From CAWAHD01 sp963781785 (lineage in GTDB: Bacteria; Planctomycetota; Planctomycetia; Isosphaerales; Isosphaeraceae), in the NCBI GenBank assembly GCA_963781785.1, contig CAWAHD010000002.1:4402001-4466000 (forward strand): a DNA stretch of 64,000 nucleotides, written 5' to 3'. Position numbers and translations under genes: made by a program. Positions 29,404 to 36,907 of this stretch are shown one piece after another. Position 1 is the stretch's first letter; each line of letters begins with the position of its first letter. The notes beneath the pieces are model-generated. The model did not search any database, had not been told where the DNA came from, and saw nothing but the letters and a program-made list of their open reading frames with translations.

Positions 29404-29717
29404 CCACCGCGCACGGCCCACCCCCTGGCGGAGTGGCCGGGACCGCCCTGGCCGACCTGTCTGATCGACCGAGGTGTATGCGGGACCGACGCGCAAGAGG
29501 AGAGAAAGGCGACTCCCCTCCGGTTGGAACGCACGAACCTTGCACGACCTGCCTTCTGTGCCTTCCCGACAACCTTGCAGCCGCCGGGCCAGCATCGCTT
29601 GCATCGAATTTCCAGAAGATTCAAAAAAGGTAGATGCAAATACCAATTTCATTGGTAATACTAAAGGTGGTTCCGCCTTCACCTCCCACTTCAATTCGCA
29701 GCCCGGAGTAAATCGCC
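29404..29717. other. Intergenic interval
   Basis: About 310 bp after the kinase. AT content rises near 29630-29670, where a small hairpin (ACCAAT-ttc-ATTGGT, 29643-29657) precedes the repeat-protein gene by about 60 bp. A promoter for that gene is plausible there. Nothing else seen. Confidence 0.4.
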
Positions 29718-30191
29718 ATGAACGAAGTGTCCGCACAACCGATCGCGCAGGCTACGGAAGAGGTCACGGACGTTACCGAAAACGTTGAGTCTAACGATGC
29801 TCCGCCAGTAACAGGGCTTGTGGAGCCGGTCCTGGACCAGGTCAGTCCAACCGAGAACGTAGAGCAGGTCGCCCCGATCCGGGATGAAGTCATTCCGACC
29901 GAGCCCATCGAGCAGGTCGCGCTGATTCAAGACGAACTCATGTCGTCCGCGACCGTCGGGCAGGTCAAGCCGATCGAAGACGAAGTCGTTCCGGACGCGG
30001 CCGTCGAGCAAGTCACACCGATCGGAGACGAAGTCGTTCCAGCCGCGGCCGTCGAGCAAGTGACGCCGGCCATGGACGAAGTCAATCCGACTGAGATCGT
30101 CGAGCACGTCGCGCCGGCCAAGGAGGAAGTCGATCCGGCTGAGGCGGTCATGGAGGTCACGCCGGAACACGCAGAGGTCGCCTCGGTGTAG
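29718..30191 (+). CDS. Acidic 16-residue-repeat protein of unknown function
   Basis: 157 residues, strongly acidic, built from about seven 16-residue units after a 40-residue leader: VEQVAPIRDEVIPTEP, IEQVALIQDELMSSAT, VGQVKPIEDEVVPDAA, VEQVTPIGDEVVPAAA, VEQVTPAMDEVNPTEI, VEHVAPAKEEVDPAEA. The pattern is EQV-P-I-x-DEV-P. There is no Cys, no Trp, no signal peptide and no membrane helix, so it is probably an extended or coiled structural protein in the cytosol. GGAG lies 10 nt before the ATG. No homolog is recognised. Regular repeats kept in frame with many synonymous changes argue that it is translated. Confidence 0.6.
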   Translation: MNEVSAQPIAQATEEVTDVTENVESNDAPPVTGLVEPVLDQVSPTENVEQVAPIRDEVIPTEPIEQVALIQDELMSSATVGQVKPIEDEVVPDAAVEQVTPIGDEVVPAAAVEQVTPAMDEVNPTEIVEHVAPAKEEVDPAEAVMEVTPEHAEVASV

Positions 30192-30314
30192 GAGATTGTT
30201 GCGATCATCGACTAGTGGCTGCTACGCGATCGAAACGTATCGTCGGCGCAGCGGGCAGCTACTCGGGGATGGCGCACGGGAGTGGGGTCGACCGATGGGA
30301 TGACTTGAGGCGGG

Positions 30315-30364
30315 GGGACGGAAACCGGGACGCGATTAGGGGACGGAAACCGGGACGCGATTAG
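30315..30364. repeat. 25-bp tandem repeat, two exact copies
   Basis: Two adjacent identical 25-bp units starting gggacggaaaccggga and ending cgcgattag (30315-30339 and 30340-30364). A degenerate relative in inverted pairs occurs near 30856-30943. Confidence 0.9.
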
Positions 30365-30481
30365 TATTGAGCTCCGTGCACGGCCGGCGCGATCGCCAAC
30401 GGAATCGGCATTTCCACCACCGCGGACAGTTATTCCGACAATGGAGAGGACACGCAATGTTCCTCTTGAGGAGTCGGGGAA

Positions 30482-30556
30482 GCGGGACGGGTCCGTTTTT
30501 GGCAATATGGGCTAGCAGGAAGCTTTCCTGACTTAGCAATATCGGACTCGCCCCGC
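30482..30556. repeat. Hairpin repeat, copy 2
   Basis: A 75-bp element with arms gcgggacgggtccg and cggactcgccccgc, inner palindrome CAGGAAGCTTTCCTG and a T run after the right arm. Family with 15324-15399 and 30585-30655. Confidence 0.85.
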
Positions 30557-30584
30557 TTTTTGGTGTACCGGGTGAGCAAGGGAA

Positions 30585-30655
30585 GCGGGACCGGTGCGTT
30601 TTTGGCATTATGGGCTAGCAGGAAGCTTTCCTGACTTAGCACGGACCTGTCCCGC
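30585..30655. repeat. Hairpin repeat, copy 3
   Basis: A 71-bp element with the same inner palindrome CAGGAAGCTTTCCTG as copy 2, arms gcgggaccggtgcg and cggacctgtcccgc, and a T run after it. It lies 28 bp from copy 2 in the same orientation. Confidence 0.85.
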
Positions 30656-31197
30656 TTTTTGTCCCCCTTCCCGCTTTTTAAAGGAAAGAGATCCAGGTGG
30701 GAGTTGGCGGGACGGTGTTCACGGACCTAGTTACGGACGGAGACCTTGCGCCACCGGGCACGTGGCGTTCTGTTTACTGATCGGCTCATAGACCGTTCGG
30801 ACAAGAGGCCACCTCTGTCGTGTGGTGATCACGCCTCGCCACACTGGTTGATCAGGGGAACGCAACGGGGACGCGGTTAGTTTGTACCGCCGGATTTGGA
30901 AAACAACCAATCGCGTGTCCGTTTCCGTCCCCGGAGTCGCCCGAAGATTGCGTAGGCGCGTGCGCTCGACTCGCTATATCCGAATCGGCCGGTTCAGTAT
31001 CCAACGAGCCTCCCTGCTTGGGTATACTCGCAATCCACGCCTCTGTGAAGCTTCGATGCGCGGGGCGTCAACGTCAGCTCCATTGATGCCAAGGCCACAC
31101 TCGAAGCGCGGCCGCCATCCGAGCTTGACGGGTGGCAGAGCGAATGCATCGAGACGGCGCGCAAGACGCGCTGTCCAAACCTCTGGGGGTAGCTTGC

Positions 31198-32074
31198 ATG
31201 GCTATCCAAAAGAGGACCGCGGATCAAATTCGCACAATTATCTCTCGCAAATCTAATCCGCCGGGTCAAATTACTTTGTACAAGGCGCTTTATGAGGCCT
31301 ACCCTGATACCGTGTCTCGTGACGAGCTGGCCCGTCAGATCCGCCACAAGAACTCGCCGTCCCTGACGGGTGTGATCGGCGCGTTGGGCAAGCGAGTCAA
31401 CGCAACCCCAACAGTGGGCCGGGTGCGTGGTACCTCATCGAAAAACTCGAGGCAGACGGTCTTGCTTATCGAATGAGGCCAGAACTTCGCGACGCCATTG
31501 ACGCACTTCCCGAGCTGCGCGACGAAACTAGGCGCGACGTTCCTGAGATTTTCCGAAGGTTCTCAGATCCAAGTAGCTGGCTACAGATCAATCCTCCGAT
31601 CGACGTTGAACGGGCTGACCTTTCCGATGAAGATCTACGGACCGCGATTCGTGAGGGTCGTCTTCGTTTGGGCATGGTCGAGACTTCTACACCGGTGGGC
31701 GAGAAGCGGCTTCGCCGTGGGCAGGCGGCGCTACGAACACAGACGCTCGAAAACTACAGGTTCAGTTGTGCCCTATGCGACGTCGCGGATCCGCGTCTGT
31801 TGATTGCGAGTCATGTAATCCCTTGGTCGATACGCGCAGAAACGCGCGGCCTTCTGAGGAGTATTATCTGTCTCTGCCGCTTTCATGACGCGCTTTTTGA
31901 AACAGGGTATTGGTCGCTCACGGACGATTTGCAGGTCATCCGGCGGACGGGAATTGACTCTCATACAATCTCGGCTCTCTTGCCGCCGACGTGTTCATTC
32001 AGCCGACCAAATGAGTGTCTGCCGGCACTGAGTTCCTTCGTCATCATCGGAAAGCTCATCGCTACGAAACGTGA
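31198..32074 (+). CDS. HNH endonuclease with N-terminal winged-helix-like domain, two frame breaks
   Basis: About 292 residues. The first frame from ATG 31198 (MAIQKRTADQIRTIISRKSN) encodes a helical DNA-binding-like domain (TLYKALYEAYPDTVSRDELA). A missing base near 31408 shifts it; the next frame gives GPGAWYLIEKLEADGLAYRM and the rest. The HNH_2-type nuclease motif is FSCALCDVADPRLLIASHVI, then ICLCRFHDALFETGYWSL. A second break near 32024 separates PNECLPA from TEFLRHHRKAHRYET and the natural stop at 32072-32074; the longer apparent frame after that is not coding. Proteins of this architecture are probable type II-like restriction or defence nucleases; no methylase gene is adjacent. Confidence 0.8.
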
Positions 32075-32110
32075 GAAACGAAGACAGCCCGTGACCACTC
32101 CAGACACCCT

Positions 32111-32129
32111 GACGGGCGGGACGCCCGTC
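32111..32129. repeat. Short GC hairpin, dispersed-repeat type
   Basis: GACGGGCG-gga-CGCCCGTC forms a perfect 8-bp stem with a 3-nt loop, 37 bp after the HNH gene stop. It has no T run, so it is a poor terminator. A related sequence (gccggtgggacgcctgtgcc) occurs inside the second kinase gene near 63013. Confidence 0.75.
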
Positions 32130-32196
32130 CCCCATCACACCCTCTCTGATGCCGACAGGCTGCGACCACTCGCTCGAAGAGTATTTGCCGCCCGTC

Positions 32197-32742
32197 CTAG
32201 GTATTTCTCTGGTCCCGCTTCATCTGTTGTGCCACAGCATACTCATTCGCGAGATCGAACCCGATGTCGGCGGTTGGATTGATGATCTTGAACACTGCGT
32301 ACATAAGGCAGACCATGTGCAAGCCGCTGAATTGTCCCGGTAGGCTCCGAAGCTGGTATTTCTCGCGAGAGTCGTTCACATCGAATCGATTCATACCCAG
32401 CGTTGCGACTTCGTAACCTATCTTCTCGACCTCTTTTCTCGACAACCCGGCAAACTTCTCGATCGCGCCGAGGAGGTACATCACCGGGTCCATGCGCTCA
32501 GCGCCACGCGTCTTGCTGCGAAAGATCTTTTGGGGTATCTCGCTCAGCCGCCCGCGGGCGATTTCCGCGATCTTGCTGCTGGCGTCGATGTCGATCGCTT
32601 TGCGATAAAGCTCGTCGGCGTCTTCCGGGCGATCTTGAACAAAGAGCGCCTCGGCGAGTCCAAACCATGCGTCCTGGCTTGAAGGACTGATCTCGACCAG
32701 ACCCTCCAAAACTTCTTCGGCGTCGGGGGACACCAAACTCAA
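32197..32742 (-). CDS. TPR-repeat protein, apparently N-terminally truncated
   Basis: 181 residues counted from a TTG at 32742. The sequence opens in the middle of a tetratricopeptide repeat (EEVLEGLVEISPSSQDAWFG, then ALFVQDRPEDADELYRKAID). The C-terminal domain has YQLRSLPGQFSGLHMVCLMY and INPTADIGFDLANEYAVAQQ, a pattern found in TPR proteins of this type. The DNA just upstream of the TTG is not TPR-like but matches a transposase remnant on the opposite strand, so the 5' end was probably lost. Whether it is still expressed is unclear. Confidence 0.65.
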   Translation of the reverse strand: MSLVSPDAEEVLEGLVEISPSSQDAWFGLAEALFVQDRPEDADELYRKAIDIDASSKIAEIARGRLSEIPQKIFRSKTRGAERMDPVMYLLGAIEKFAGLSRKEVEKIGYEVATLGMNRFDVNDSREKYQLRSLPGQFSGLHMVCLMYAVFKIINPTADIGFDLANEYAVAQQMKRDQRNT

Positions 32743-32749
32743 TTTCCGC

Positions 32750-33170
32750 GAGGGGTGGCGGGGCCATTTGTGGCAGGCGGCGGTTCGCTTCGTTGGTGCA
32801 CGGTGAGCCCTACCTGCTGACCGCCGTGCGGTGCGTGGAGCTCAACCCCGTGCGCGCCGGGCGGGTCAACGAGCGGAGCCGCTATCGTTAGAGCAGCGCG
32901 GCTGCCCGCGTGCGCGGACAGGACGACGCGCTCGTGCCTGTCGGTCCTCTGCTGAACTTGGCGCCTCCGTGGCGCGGCTTCCTCGCCAGGGCGATTTGCG
33001 AAGGGGACATCAAACTCCTCCGTGCCCACGAGCATACTGGCCGGCCTCTGCGCGACGCGGAGGTCTTGGCGACGCTCGAACAAAACCTTGGCAGAATCCT
33101 CAGACGTCAGAAGCCTGGACCGAAGCCACGGCCGCGGCGCATTCGAAATCGGCAGATGCTCCCGAAATGA
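32750..33170 (+). pseudogene. C-terminal remnant of a REP-associated tyrosine (Y1/IS200-like) transposase
   Basis: Translated across two frames it reads RGHLWQA, then VHGEPYLLTAVRCVELNPVR, the hallmark of RAYT-type Y1 transposases, then SRYR, an in-frame TAG at 32889-32891 where the family has Trp (YRWSS), SSAAARVRGQDDALVPVGPL, LLRAHEHTGRPLRDAEVLAT and LGRILRRQKPGPKPRPRR to a stop near 33168. The catalytic N-terminal half (HUH and Tyr) is absent. It is a dead fragment whose left end meets the truncated TPR gene. Confidence 0.8.
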
Positions 33171-33243
33171 CAGCCGGAGAATTGAGTTCAGAGCGTTGAG
33201 TCGGTCGATCGCCCAGGACTCGATCATGAGCATACCTCGAGGC

Positions 33244-33645
33244 TCAGGGCGTGAGCCAATCCTCCAGCCTGAGACCGGGGATGTTCTGGAAGTCGGTCGT
33301 GTTGTGTGTCACGAGGGTAAGATCATAAACCAGGGCCACAGAGCCGATCATCAGATCCACGGACGGGACCTCGACGCCGCTTCGCCTGAGTTGGATTCGG
33401 ATTCGTCCGAACTCGTTCGCACAATCCCGGTCGAAGTCCAGAACGCTCACCTCTTGCGACAGCAATTCATCAATAGCGTTCAGAACCTTCGTCGGATCAG
33501 GGCGGTTGTACGCCCAAACGAACAATTCGCTCAAGACGACGCTCGTTGTAGACAAGCGGCCGGAATACTGGAAGAAGCGGTGGGCCAAGCCCGAGGGACG
33601 GCGCAAGTGAGCGGAAAGGATATTGGTGTCCAGGAGAAAATTCAT
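33244..33645 (-). CDS. vapC: PIN-domain toxin (VapC-like ribonuclease)
   Basis: 133 residues, the usual PIN length. Acidic active-site residues are in order: Asp in MNFLLDTNILS, Glu in TTSVVLSELFVWAY, Asp in EVPSVDLMIGSVAL and Asp in THNTTDFQNIPGL. VapC toxins are Mg-dependent endoribonucleases, often cutting tRNA. Its ATG overlaps the stop of the upstream antitoxin-like gene as ATGA, so the two are translationally coupled. The gene symbol reflects family resemblance rather than orthology. Confidence 0.88.
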   Translation of the reverse strand: MNFLLDTNILSAHLRRPSGLAHRFFQYSGRLSTTSVVLSELFVWAYNRPDPTKVLNAIDELLSQEVSVLDFDRDCANEFGRIRIQLRRSGVEVPSVDLMIGSVALVYDLTLVTHNTTDFQNIPGLRLEDWLTP

Positions 33646-33950
33646 TCAGCGACCTCGCGGCGGGTTTCTCGCTTGCGGTCCCGATAGATCTCTTCCAGAA
33701 TACGATCATCTTCCTCCGTCCACGAATCCGCCAACATCCCTGCGGCCGTTCGCTTGGAACCAGGCTGCCATCCGGGCGGTGGTCCCGGAAGCTTTTTGGG
33801 TGATTTGCGCGACCTGATTTCCTCAGGGCACGGACCAGATGAGGGGGCAGCCGTCACAGTCAGCTCCACGGTTTGGCCGTCCAGCATGCCGAGATCCTCG
33901 GTGACCTCGATGGTTTTCCCGCGCACCACGCCATGCAGTACCCTGGTCAT
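33642..33950 (-). CDS. Antitoxin-like protein upstream of the PIN toxin
   Basis: 102 residues. The N-terminal half resembles AF2212/DUF104-like antitoxins (MTRVLHGVVRGKTIEVTEDL, DGQTVELTVTAAP). The C-terminal half is charged and Pro-rich (PKKLPGPPPGWQPGSKR) and ends in the acidic/basic helix TEEDDRILEEIYRDRKRE, which could embrace the toxin. It overlaps the PIN gene by 4 bp and is itself overlapped by 4 bp by the next gene upstream. In the family the antitoxin neutralises the toxin and represses the operon (inference). Confidence 0.75.
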   Translation of the reverse strand: MTRVLHGVVRGKTIEVTEDLGMLDGQTVELTVTAAPSSGPCPEEIRSRKSPKKLPGPPPGWQPGSKRTAAGMLADSWTEEDDRILEEIYRDRKRETRREVAE

Positions 33951-34171
33951 GTTTTGCCTCCCTTTCGATCAGAATGAATCTTCTCCATGATCGCATCGAT
34001 TTCCGGGTAGTCCACCCATCCGCCCGCTGAGCGCAGGATGCCGTCGCCCCATTTTCGGGCGGGTTGAACGATCCTCACCTGGACCTCGACCTCCTGGCCC
34101 TCGGGCACGCCAGGGTCTTCCTCGAGTTCGACGGTCCTGCCGTGAATCTTGCCGTGAAGGGTTTTCGTCAT
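33947..34171 (-). CDS. Second antitoxin-like protein in the PIN operon
   Basis: 74 residues paralogous to the next gene: MTKTLHGKIHGRTVELEEDP, VPEGQEVEVQVRIVQPA and the short C-terminal helix YPEIDAIMEKIHSDRKGG. The stop overlaps the following ATG as ATGA. Having two related antitoxin-like genes ahead of a single toxin is uncommon; one may be the remnant of a second toxin-antitoxin pair whose toxin was lost. Confidence 0.7.
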   Translation of the reverse strand: MTKTLHGKIHGRTVELEEDPGVPEGQEVEVQVRIVQPARKWGDGILRSAGGWVDYPEIDAIMEKIHSDRKGGKT

Positions 34172-34183
34172 GGGTGGTTCCTC

Positions 34184-34681
34184 TCATTCGTCGTCGTCTT
34201 CGGCCCGTTTCATTTTACGCTGACGCTTCTTCGGCTTGCCCTCTTGCTCGCTACCACGGCGGACGCAAAGACGATAATCGTCCTCAGCTTCGATCTGCTG
34301 CCCGTCGGTCAGGTTCGCGAGATTCAAGCCGCCCTTCTCGTAAATCGCCCGGCCTTGTGCATAGAGACCAGCACGGCGGCTTTGCCGCAGCCAGTCCAGC
34401 AGGTCCACGTCGCTTCCTGGGCGATCCTTGTCCCGCACCGGCACACAATCGATCAGAGCGTTGGCGAACCGGTTGATTCGCCGCAGAGTGCCCGTCTGAC
34501 GCAGGTCAGTCTTCTGCTTTCGTTCTTGGTCGTTGGCGGGAGACGCCGCATTCATCGTCAGGCTTGGGATGTCCAAAACAGCCATGTTCTTGATCGACGA
34601 ATCCTGGACGATTTGAACCGGGCATCCAGTCAGGGTTTCCACCTCTTCGATTGTTTGCCTGACGCTGTTTCGTGAATCCAT
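34184..34681 (-). CDS. Hypothetical protein, charged C-terminus
   Basis: 165 residues from ATG 34681 (MDSRNSVRQTIEEVETLTGC). The N-terminal half has PVQIVQDSSIKNMAVLDIPS; the tail is very charged (KPKKRQRKMKRAEDDDE). No domain is recognised. It lies 12 bp upstream of the antitoxin-like genes on the same strand, so it may be the first gene of their transcript. A different minus-strand frame upstream (ending near 34630) contains protein-like sequence, so a longer, frame-broken gene is possible. Confidence 0.5.
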   Translation of the reverse strand: MDSRNSVRQTIEEVETLTGCPVQIVQDSSIKNMAVLDIPSLTMNAASPANDQERKQKTDLRQTGTLRRINRFANALIDCVPVRDKDRPGSDVDLLDWLRQSRRAGLYAQGRAIYEKGGLNLANLTDGQQIEAEDDYRLCVRRGSEQEGKPKKRQRKMKRAEDDDE

Positions 34682-34989
34682 TTCCGCATTATCGTCCGGG
34701 CAACGATTAAATCCCAGCCTGGGCTACGGCATGCCTTGGTCTCGGTCGTGATCACACCAGGTTCGTGTTCGTTCAGAAGCTCCGCGTTGAAGTTCCGGAG
34801 GCCAGTCCGCATACGTCGGTCACGACGCGAGTCGAGCACGTGAAGGCTCAGGGCCGAACCATTCCCGGGGTTCACACCCCGGGCTGTACGATGCCGTCCC
34901 GCGAGTGGGCTCGGAGAATGCCCAAAACGAACGACGGTGTTTCGACGGGTTCGCGTCTTGAAGGCCGCGGAGCGCGGCAGCGGGGCCGT
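34682..34989. other. Intergenic interval
   Basis: About 310 bp between the charged hypothetical gene and a plus-strand transposase-like remnant. Short open frames exist on both strands, including a minus-strand one with HEPGVITTETKACRSPGW that may be coding, but no domain is recognised. Confidence 0.35.
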
Positions 34990-35396
34990 TCGACAAGCGC
35001 ACGACGGGCCGGGGTCGACCGCATCGGCCGGCCTGGAAGACACGATCTGGCTCTGCCCGATCGAAGATCGGCGCAAGTTGGATTCGTCGCGCGAGGGAAT
35101 GGTGGAGGGTCTGTCGCTGGGCAGCTATCTGCTGCTGGTCGATTACACGGGGCGCCTGTTCCGCGAGGGCAAGACGGCGATCTCGGCCGAGCGGGCGGGG
35201 ATCCTCGCTGGGCTCGGCACCAGCGTGGAAGCTGGCAGGCCCGGCTGGAGAAGCTCAGGGGTGGGCGGCTGCTGGGCCGATTCTTGGCGGGCAGTCGCGA
35301 GCGCATACTTTCGCGGGAGCGAAAGGCGACGATTGAGGTCGCCGCACGTTTGGGCGTGCGCCACCTGGCCAATCTGGGCAGATGCCCCGCCCGATA
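34990..35396 (+). pseudogene. C-terminal remnant of a transposase-like protein
   Basis: Two plus-strand frames together read GLEDTIWLCPIEDRRKLDSS, LSLGSYLLLVDYTGRLFREG, KTAISAERAGILAGLGTS and then SWQARLEKLRGGRLLGRFLA, VAARLGVRHLANLGRCPAR. This layout (WLCPI, a LxLLDxTGRxxRxxK motif, then a short helical end) matches the C-terminal part of a transposase-like family common in planctomycetes and proteobacteria. No N-terminal half is present. Family assignment is from memory of the motif and moderate; decay is clear. Confidence 0.5.
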
Positions 35397-35878
35397 GCCG
35401 AGGAGCAGTGATGCCGATTCGCTTACCCGGCCGTCGACCCAAAGCCACGTCGCGCGCGTGTGCGGCCGATCGACTCCGCGCAACGTCCTTTGGACGATCG
35501 CGTGTTCCCAGGTCAGCCGATTGTGAGTGTGGCGACCCAGTGCCGCCACACCGGGCTGGCATCGTTCATCCGGTCGAAGTTTCCCAGGGCTCTATACTGC
35601 GTGTCCTGGGATTTTTGCGCCTGTCCTTGGAATTCATCAGCGGGTCTGGACGAGATGCCGTGCCTGTCGTTGTGGACGGCTATCCGACCCAAGCCCAATC
35701 GACGCGCCACCGTGGGGACGGATTGATCGATCGCGTGGGCTGTAACTGCTATACTTTTGGGAGTGCGTCGGCCGCGAGCGACTCGGCGCCGGTATGTTCC
35801 AGCCGGATGGCTTCGTCGCGAAAAGGCGATCCACCGACAATCTCGGATTTGTCGTCGCTCCGCCAGAAAGCCCCATCA
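35397..35878. other. Intergenic interval with left direct repeat
   Basis: About 480 bp upstream of the DUF4058 gene. It holds the left copy of a direct repeat of about 62 bp (35545-35606). No gene with a recognised domain. Confidence 0.5.
35545..35606. repeat. Imperfect direct repeat, left copy
   Basis: Aligns with 36839-36900 over about 60 bp; shared blocks are ttcatccggtcga and tttcccagg within a common gcc-ca-cggg-ggcatc frame. The two copies flank the DUF4058 gene in the same orientation. Confidence 0.7.
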
Positions 35879-36748
35879 ATGCCGTCACCATTTCCCGGCA
35901 TGGACCCCTACCTGGAAGCGCCGGACATCTGGCCGGATTTGCACAATGCCCTGGCGAGCGAGCTTCGGAACGAGCTCAACCACACGCTCCCCAGCCCGTA
36001 TTACGCACGACTTGAGATGCGCCCGGAACTGGGCATCAGTGAAGAGCAAGGCACAACGCACCGAATTGTGCCGGATGTCGCTGTCGTGCGAAGCCGGCGG
36101 CCGGAAACGGGGCAGCGCGGAGCGGGAACGGCCGTCTTGACGGCGCCTCGATCCGTCGTGTCGAGCTTCATCGAGTATGTGGTAGTCTCCGATCCGATCC
36201 GTCACCACTTCGTGGAGATTCGCGACTCGTCCCAGGGACACAAGTTGATCACCCTGATCGAGATCGTAAGCCCCTCCAACAAGCGCCCCGGCCCGGATCG
36301 TCAGGCATACGAGCGCAAGCAGCGGGAAGTCCTCGAGAGCGATGCAAGCCTGGTCGAGATCGACCTCTTGCGCGACGGCCGGCGGATTTTGCCCGAGCCA
36401 GGTCTCGAACCTCTCATCCGGGATCTGGAACAACCACCGGCGTACCTGGTCCTGATCAATCGAGCCTGGCGGAGAAAGCCGGGGGCAAGCGCCTATCAGA
36501 TCTTTCCGGTCGGCCTGCGGGAGTGGATTCCATGCATCCCCGTGCCGCTCAAGGAATCTGAAGACGAAATCACGTTGGATCTTCAATTCGCGTTTAACCG
36601 CGCTTACGATTCAGGCCCGTATCGGCGCGGCGCTGTCGATTACGCCACCCAGCCGCCTCCGCCGCCACCCAGCGACGAAGACGCCGCCTGGTGCGCCGAT
36701 CTAACCCGACCGTGGCGCGAGCTGGCGCCGTCTGATGCCGGTTCTTGA
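35879..36748 (+). CDS. DUF4058-family protein
   Basis: 289 residues beginning with the family signature MPSPFPGMDPYLEAPDIWPD, followed by LHNALASELRNELNHTLPSP, VVVSDPIRHHFVEIRD, LITLIEIVSPSNKRPGPDRQ, AYERKQREVL, SLVEIDLLRDGRR and the C-terminal IPVPLKESEDEITLDLQ. The IEIVSPSNK..G block resembles a PD-(D/E)xK-like core, but catalytic function is unproven. DUF4058 genes are often present in multiple copies in planctomycetes and cyanobacteria. An in-frame open stretch continues upstream to 34937 but belongs to the transposase-like remnant, so the ATG at 35879 is used. Confidence 0.92.
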   Translation: MPSPFPGMDPYLEAPDIWPDLHNALASELRNELNHTLPSPYYARLEMRPELGISEEQGTTHRIVPDVAVVRSRRPETGQRGAGTAVLTAPRSVVSSFIEYVVVSDPIRHHFVEIRDSSQGHKLITLIEIVSPSNKRPGPDRQAYERKQREVLESDASLVEIDLLRDGRRILPEPGLEPLIRDLEQPPAYLVLINRAWRRKPGASAYQIFPVGLREWIPCIPVPLKESEDEITLDLQFAFNRAYDSGPYRRGAVDYATQPPPPPPSDEDAAWCADLTRPWRELAPSDAGS

Positions 36749-36838
36749 GATCGTATCGATCAGAGCCGGCGGTTGGAATCGCCGGGCGGGGATGTCAGGG
36801 CGTTGAGAGCGTTGCACCAGAGAATGCCGTAAAACCCC

Positions 36839-36900
36839 GCCGCATCGGGCCGGCATCCTTCATCCGGTCGACCTTTCCCAGGACTCTCCGTTGCGTGCGC
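36839..36900. repeat. Imperfect direct repeat, right copy
   Basis: Right partner of 35545-35606, about 90 bp after the DUF4058 stop and next to the SulP stop codon at 36908. Confidence 0.7.
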
Positions 36901-36907
36901 TTCCATT

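Larger units (their letters stand above)
30192..31197. other. Repeat-rich intergenic interval
   Basis: About 1 kb with no supported gene. It contains a 25-bp tandem repeat (30315-30364), two hairpin repeats (30482-30556, 30585-30655), and an inverted pair around 30856-30943 related to the tandem unit (acggggacgcggttag against the complement of aatcgcgtgtccgtttc). It separates the acidic repeat-protein gene from the HNH endonuclease gene. Confidence 0.6.

Noticed and set aside
30315..30655. Possible CRISPR or att site
   Set aside because: Only two tandem units plus two hairpin elements; no spacers, no integrase gene.
34630..35076. Minus-strand frame of 148 codons upstream of the charged hypothetical gene
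   Set aside because: Part looks protein-like but there is no domain and it overlaps the plus-strand transposase-like remnant; not enough to call.
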